The position numbers and the translations under genes were made by a program. Of a stretch of DNA of 23,676 nt, positions 21,101-23,676 are shown piece after piece. Position 1 is the first letter of the stretch. Each line of letters starts with the position of its first letter. Below the pieces are notes generated by a model. It was not told where the DNA came from and searched no databases. It saw only the letters and a list, made by a program, of their open reading frames with translations. This DNA is from a virus, in the IMG/VR virus record IMGVR_UViG_3300032293_000537, positions 1 through 23,676 of that record; one strand, given 5' to 3'.

Positions 21101-22390
21101 CTTGGTGTGATGATAAACCCAGAAACAAACAACGGATACTATTTTGAAATCATTGCGCTTGGAGCAAACAACCTTAATAACTCTGAGCAAGACAATGTTC
21201 ATAATGTTATATTCTATAAACTAAAGGCTGCTACTACTGGAACAGCAACCACATCTGCAGTGCCAGTAAAACTGTATGAAGGACTTACAAACATAATTGT
21301 AGACGATGGAAAATTCACGGGACAGTACAGAATGGCTGCAGAAGAAAACCCAACAGTATATGACTTAGCAGTTGAGTATCAAGACATAGGCTCACGCAGA
21401 AGGTTCTTCCTATATCTAAACAATAACCTAATTGCTACAATAGATGACACTGACCCGCTTCCAATATACAACAACATGTCATTGTTTGTTCGTGGATCTT
21501 CAAGAGTTATGTTTGAAAATATCTATGCATTGGCAAATAATTATTCACAAAACACAGCGTTTCAAATTGATGCACCGATTAGTTCAGCATTTGGAGACTC
21601 TGAAATAAATGCAAACGATTCATTTATGAAATACGCTATGTCAGGTGCAGTTCAGTCAACATACCTTACTGGTATCAGTTCTGCTGAGCCTCCAAAGTTT
21701 AGTATGTACTTTGAAGAGTTTGGAACAATAATGAGAGAAGCAGCATCATTTAATTTTAAATATGACAAGGCATACCCTGCTTTGTATGCAAAGTTATCTC
21801 CAACATTTAATAGATTAAAGGGTTATGCTGTTTCAGGATTTAGAGCAGGGGCATATGGAGCAGAATTTTTAATATTTAATTCTACAGACACAGCACTCAG
21901 CCTTGATGAGACAAGCGGAAACTATCTAAGAATTCAGGGCATTACATTTACTCAGCAATCAAACAACGATCTTACTGTTGATGAATACTTTTCAAAGAAT
22001 AGTAATTTAGCAGACCCACAGTTTGTTGGCAATTCATTAGTATCATATCCTAACAAAATTGCAAAAGATTATGAGGACATAAAGTTAAGTCGCATGACTT
22101 ATGGCAAAAAGGATTTTTCATTAGAGGCTCCATATATTCAGTCACACGATGACGCAGAAAACCTTTTGGCTTGGGTAATTAAAAAAATAATGAAGCCAAG
22201 AAAGTCTATAGGTGTTAAGGTTTTTGCAAACCCAATGATTCAACTTGGAGATATTGTATCTATTGACTACGTTGAAAATCAAATAGATAAGGTCGGATCT
22301 AAGGACTCAAGGTTTGTTGTATATAATATAGAATATTCTAAAGAACAAGATGGTCCAGAAATGACATTATTTTTAAGTGAGGTAGTTTAA
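18110..22390 (+). CDS. Large tail-tip protein: baseplate hub-like with lectin-like (LamG-type) insertion
   Basis: A 1426-residue protein. ATG 18110 overlaps the previous stop (TAATG); a TTG 33 bases upstream is in frame but lies inside the previous gene. Residues about 360-640 resemble a gp27/Tal-like hub (DISDRVLNFSVNK, then SAAVSLLLDSIGFSNYVF and AEILEDIAISTQTAMFFDEY), and the C terminus returns to the hub pattern (NPMIQLGDIVSIDY, RFVVYNIEYSKEQDGPEMTL). Residues about 935-1145 look like a concanavalin A/LamG-type sandwich (GYYFEIIALG, RFFLYLNNNLIATIDDTDPL, NMSLFVRGSSRVMFENIYAL), which often binds sugars. The protein is therefore probably the central tail tip with a built-in domain for contact with the cell surface. 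No peptidase motif was found. The hub call is by pattern and position. Confidence 0.75.
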   Translation: MFQGKELQNHLETSSSVKTQSAVVVEWNMNIPSNISTVGNYRYRPTSQDSPYRGIPNTFDQADAGNYYTGATDADVKIDGGFDDNGQPTTLTAYKEKLKMLYSLEDCLKPQRPRSGINKATYLNGRYLHNPNINMAKRPRYYMPDKNDPFKYWTSFRTENKIEYGVANKTINGRHRIEDTAPFVVYKQQVPANRVIVKMQTNVGELDYGTFSNSADTFLDPYFGDTNKTTPDRWKIQVLKNNNWVDAVSFTDKDKRKDGTDIIKSDGYVELSYGLIVPKLYSDIFIFKGELPSVTLRPDTAEEGHSFLVIQNDGELGTYYIWYDSEWKTFTPTYGWKLEESSVDSLTNFVTDLTSPKYYNSGTAKKYKEFEYISGIRIVVESMNKFDSTFDLIEMSSRLSADISDRVLNFSVNKSASDLGASGLPVGQLLASTGKLELFDFDDAFNANNTNSIIGKYVSKNIQVKLYEIIVDVAGVDYYVPIKTMYSDGFPKTSNDSKQVSIDLRDLYFYFESQTAPEILSTNTSVSAAVSLLLDSIGFSNYVFKRVDGESETIIPYFFIPPEKTVAEILEDIAISTQTAMFFDEYNNFVMMSKNYIMPSLAQRATDIVLYGSSDSQDSGVVKNERTKTKLANILEVTSEDNDVYNDGKIVYTTRHIQRSIGSIKQASLVDAEKTWIYKPVLLWEVAGTENTKSTNGEIGNQSTYMLSAIPLNSNLSATVPNVSNNVVVNNVMDLGEGVYWITRYNGYFYSNGEIIKYDAVQYNISGTGDVWINNVQEYEKYFSSLPFNGKIYPTGLVRIYSEPNYEEVSGIVKLKNGPVAKHGRGQFGTPVTLHTAGLNPYWSDNANVRGCTMESKYLFKSDQTLPDTRVFAAGLNNTLAQKTTRNGIIKNFLSSKYIAETSINAMLSTQTGTVQSSALIMNGPGFTTTESPIDFISYVYKPLTNKYKHFGTRMRIVGKIENDINRGQTPVGGSTYYTVPGTTPDKNISIVGGSGGLGVMINPETNNGYYFEIIALGANNLNNSEQDNVHNVIFYKLKAATTGTATTSAVPVKLYEGLTNIIVDDGKFTGQYRMAAEENPTVYDLAVEYQDIGSRRRFFLYLNNNLIATIDDTDPLPIYNNMSLFVRGSSRVMFENIYALANNYSQNTAFQIDAPISSAFGDSEINANDSFMKYAMSGAVQSTYLTGISSAEPPKFSMYFEEFGTIMREAASFNFKYDKAYPALYAKLSPTFNRLKGYAVSGFRAGAYGAEFLIFNSTDTALSLDETSGNYLRIQGITFTQQSNNDLTVDEYFSKNSNLADPQFVGNSLVSYPNKIAKDYEDIKLSRMTYGKKDFSLEAPYIQSHDDAENLLAWVIKKIMKPRKSIGVKVFANPMIQLGDIVSIDYVENQIDKVGSKDSRFVVYNIEYSKEQDGPEMTLFLSEVV

Positions 22391-22884
22391 TGGCAACTGA
22401 TTCAGTAGCAAATCAACCAGCATCACAAGCAAAGCCAGCAGTTAATCCAGCGGTTAAGGTTGCAACGCCTTCCTTGATTGCTCTTAGCAACCCGCCACTT
22501 GAAATTGATATTATGGCAGATCTTATATTTGAAAATATAGGAGGCCAAGAATTAATTAACATATCAAGAAATGACATCATTAATGGACAAGATGTTTTGT
22601 ATAGCCCAATTAAAAACCTGCAAAGCCTTTACTTAGAATACAACCCTAACAATATAATTAAACTTGAGAACACAGCAGATACTTATTTTAAAAACTTTCC
22701 AATCAGGCTTGAGAATAAGATCCCGTCAGTAGGCTCAGGTCCTGCTGGACAGATAGTTTATATAGATCAAACAACAGGTGATTTGGTAATCAATGTAACC
22801 AACCTTGATTCAGACGAGCAAATAGAGGTTCAAATAGTAAACAACGGTGAGATACTTAATGGTACAATATATGGGGCGGTATAA
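22390..22884 (+). CDS. Small tail-tip protein of unknown function
   Basis: A 164-residue protein starting at the ATG in TAATG, overlapping the hub-like gene by one base. Residues 1-35 are Ala/Pro/Val-rich and probably flexible. The rest appears beta-rich (QSLYLEYNPNNIIKLENTAD, GQIVYIDQTTGDLVINVTNL, EQIEVQIVNNGEILNGTIYG). No known motif is visible. Its place between the hub-like protein and a probable fibre or receptor-binding protein suggests a structural tail-tip or adaptor part. The coding call is secure from the frame, the coupling and the codon use. Confidence 0.75.
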   Translation: MATDSVANQPASQAKPAVNPAVKVATPSLIALSNPPLEIDIMADLIFENIGGQELINISRNDIINGQDVLYSPIKNLQSLYLEYNPNNIIKLENTADTYFKNFPIRLENKIPSVGSGPAGQIVYIDQTTGDLVINVTNLDSDEQIEVQIVNNGEILNGTIYGAV

Positions 22885-22887
22885 AAA

Positions 22888-23676
22888 ATGATAACTAATA
22901 CAGGTAAGAATATTCTGGCAAAGTATCTTGTAGGTCAAGCACCTGCATATGCTTCATATATTGCCATAGGCTGTGGAGCAAAGCCACTAAATACAGACGC
23001 AACTCTTGGAGACTACTCAGGCAAACAAACATTAGATTTTGAAATGTTTCGTGTGCCAATTACATCTCGTGGCTATGTTACAGAGGGCGGACAGTCAAAG
23101 ATAGTCTTTACTGCAGAACTTCCCACAGCAGAAAGATATGAGATTACAGAGGTTGGCGTTTGGTCTGCTGGATCAAATCCAACAGCAGGAGCATATGATA
23201 GCAAGAACATTTATTCATTTACTTCAAATGAAAACTGGGAATACCATGGAACAGCAACAGCAACAGCAATTCCTGTATACTACACACCGTTAGATTCAGA
23301 TGACAATGTTATCAATATTACGGATCAAGTGTTTCAAACAAATGCAGACAACAAGATTTTTACAAATCAGGAACGTGTGAACAGGTATGAAAGATGCAGA
23401 TTTTTAAATAACATTATGGTTGTAAGAGGAGACATGACAAATCTTTCTGTATCTGGTGACCATTTAGTTGTTCCACCTGCCTCAAAGCATATACACCTTA
23501 CTGGTGCAGCACTTGACTTTAACAAGAATGCACCAACAGATGATCTCAGACTTGCATTCTCTGTGGTAAATAAAGATGGCGAGTCAGATGTTCAACCAGA
23601 TGAAGTTAGAATAATGATAGAGTTTGCAGAGTCTGATGTTCACGGAACTGGAGAGTGGGCAAGGTTTGAGACAGTA
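22888..23676 (+). CDS. Minor tail / fibre protein, N-terminal part (3' end outside the window)
   Basis: The frame from ATG 22888, three bases after the preceding stop, stays open through the right edge for 263 codons. The start MITNTGKNILAKYLVGQAPA and the following AYASYIAIGCG, then FRVPITSRGYVTEGGQSKIV and ITEVGVWSAGSNP, are the pattern of the N-terminal attachment domain of actinophage minor tail and fibre proteins, where an IAxG...P segment is followed by F(E)...R.PV...EvGv(W/Y). Such proteins often carry the receptor-binding domains at the C terminus, which is not visible here. No Shine-Dalgarno is clear; coupling with the gene before is likely. Confidence 0.8.
   Translation, partial: MITNTGKNILAKYLVGQAPAYASYIAIGCGAKPLNTDATLGDYSGKQTLDFEMFRVPITSRGYVTEGGQSKIVFTAELPTAERYEITEVGVWSAGSNPTAGAYDSKNIYSFTSNENWEYHGTATATAIPVYYTPLDSDDNVINITDQVFQTNADNKIFTNQERVNRYERCRFLNNIMVVRGDMTNLSVSGDHLVVPPASKHIHLTGAALDFNKNAPTDDLRLAFSVVNKDGESDVQPDEVRIMIEFAESDVHGTGEWARFETV

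Noticed and set aside
1-23676. tRNA genes, CRISPR arrays, insertion sequences, attachment sites, lysis genes
   Set aside because: I looked for cloverleaf-like segments, regular direct repeats, transposase or holin/endolysin patterns and found none that can be supported; no gap between genes exceeds 100 bases.

Overview
The window is the late structural module of a tailed, long-tailed (siphovirus-type) bacteriophage or prophage. All recognised genes are on the + strand, closely packed, and most neighbours overlap as TAATG or TGATG. Several signs point to an actinobacterial host: the style of the connector, chaperone and minor tail proteins, extended -10 promoters with no visible -35, one apparent leaderless gene, and TTG as the start codon of the tape measure gene. 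The DNA is AT-rich for that group, so a low-GC actinobacterium (for example a freshwater lineage) is a guess, not something the sequence proves.

Layout. 2-745: C-terminal part of the major capsid protein, cut by the left edge. 746-835: a terminator hairpin and a promoter. 836-1282: a small protein with a Val/Glu/Ala/Pro-rich tail and a compact C-terminal domain. 1286-3859: four overlapping genes in the usual head-to-tail connector order (adaptor, stopper, neck/minor tail protein, tail terminator). 3931-4554: major tail tube protein, with its own promoter and a strong C(TTCG)G terminator. 4621-5325 and 5355-5681: two related tail assembly chaperones, one long and one short, each with its own extended -10 promoter. 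5701-17454: a 3917-residue tape measure protein filling half the window. 17454-22884: three tail-tip genes (Dit-position protein, 1426-residue hub-like protein with a lectin-like insertion, small tail protein). 22888-23676: the start of a further tail or fibre protein, cut by the right edge.

The most notable part is the tape measure protein. Besides the normal tail-tape core, hydrophobic segments and coiled coils, it appears to carry two enzyme-like domains: a HipA/PI3K-like kinase fold near residues 820-1066 and an ADP-ribosyltransferase-like fold near residues 3565-3722. A G-D-x-VPAMLxPGE motif occurs three times and lies next to these domains. One reading is that the tape measure, which passes into the cell with the DNA in some phages, also carries effectors for early takeover of the host. 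This is inference from motifs.

A second notable point is the chaperone pair. Lambda-like phages make G and GT from one gene by ribosomal frameshifting. Here a GT-like long protein and a G-like short paralogue are separate complete genes with different promoters and different translation starts (apparently leaderless versus strong Shine-Dalgarno). The capsid gene, and to a lesser degree the tail tube gene, favour CGN arginine codons while the connector genes favour AGA, as expected for very high expression of the main shell and tube proteins.
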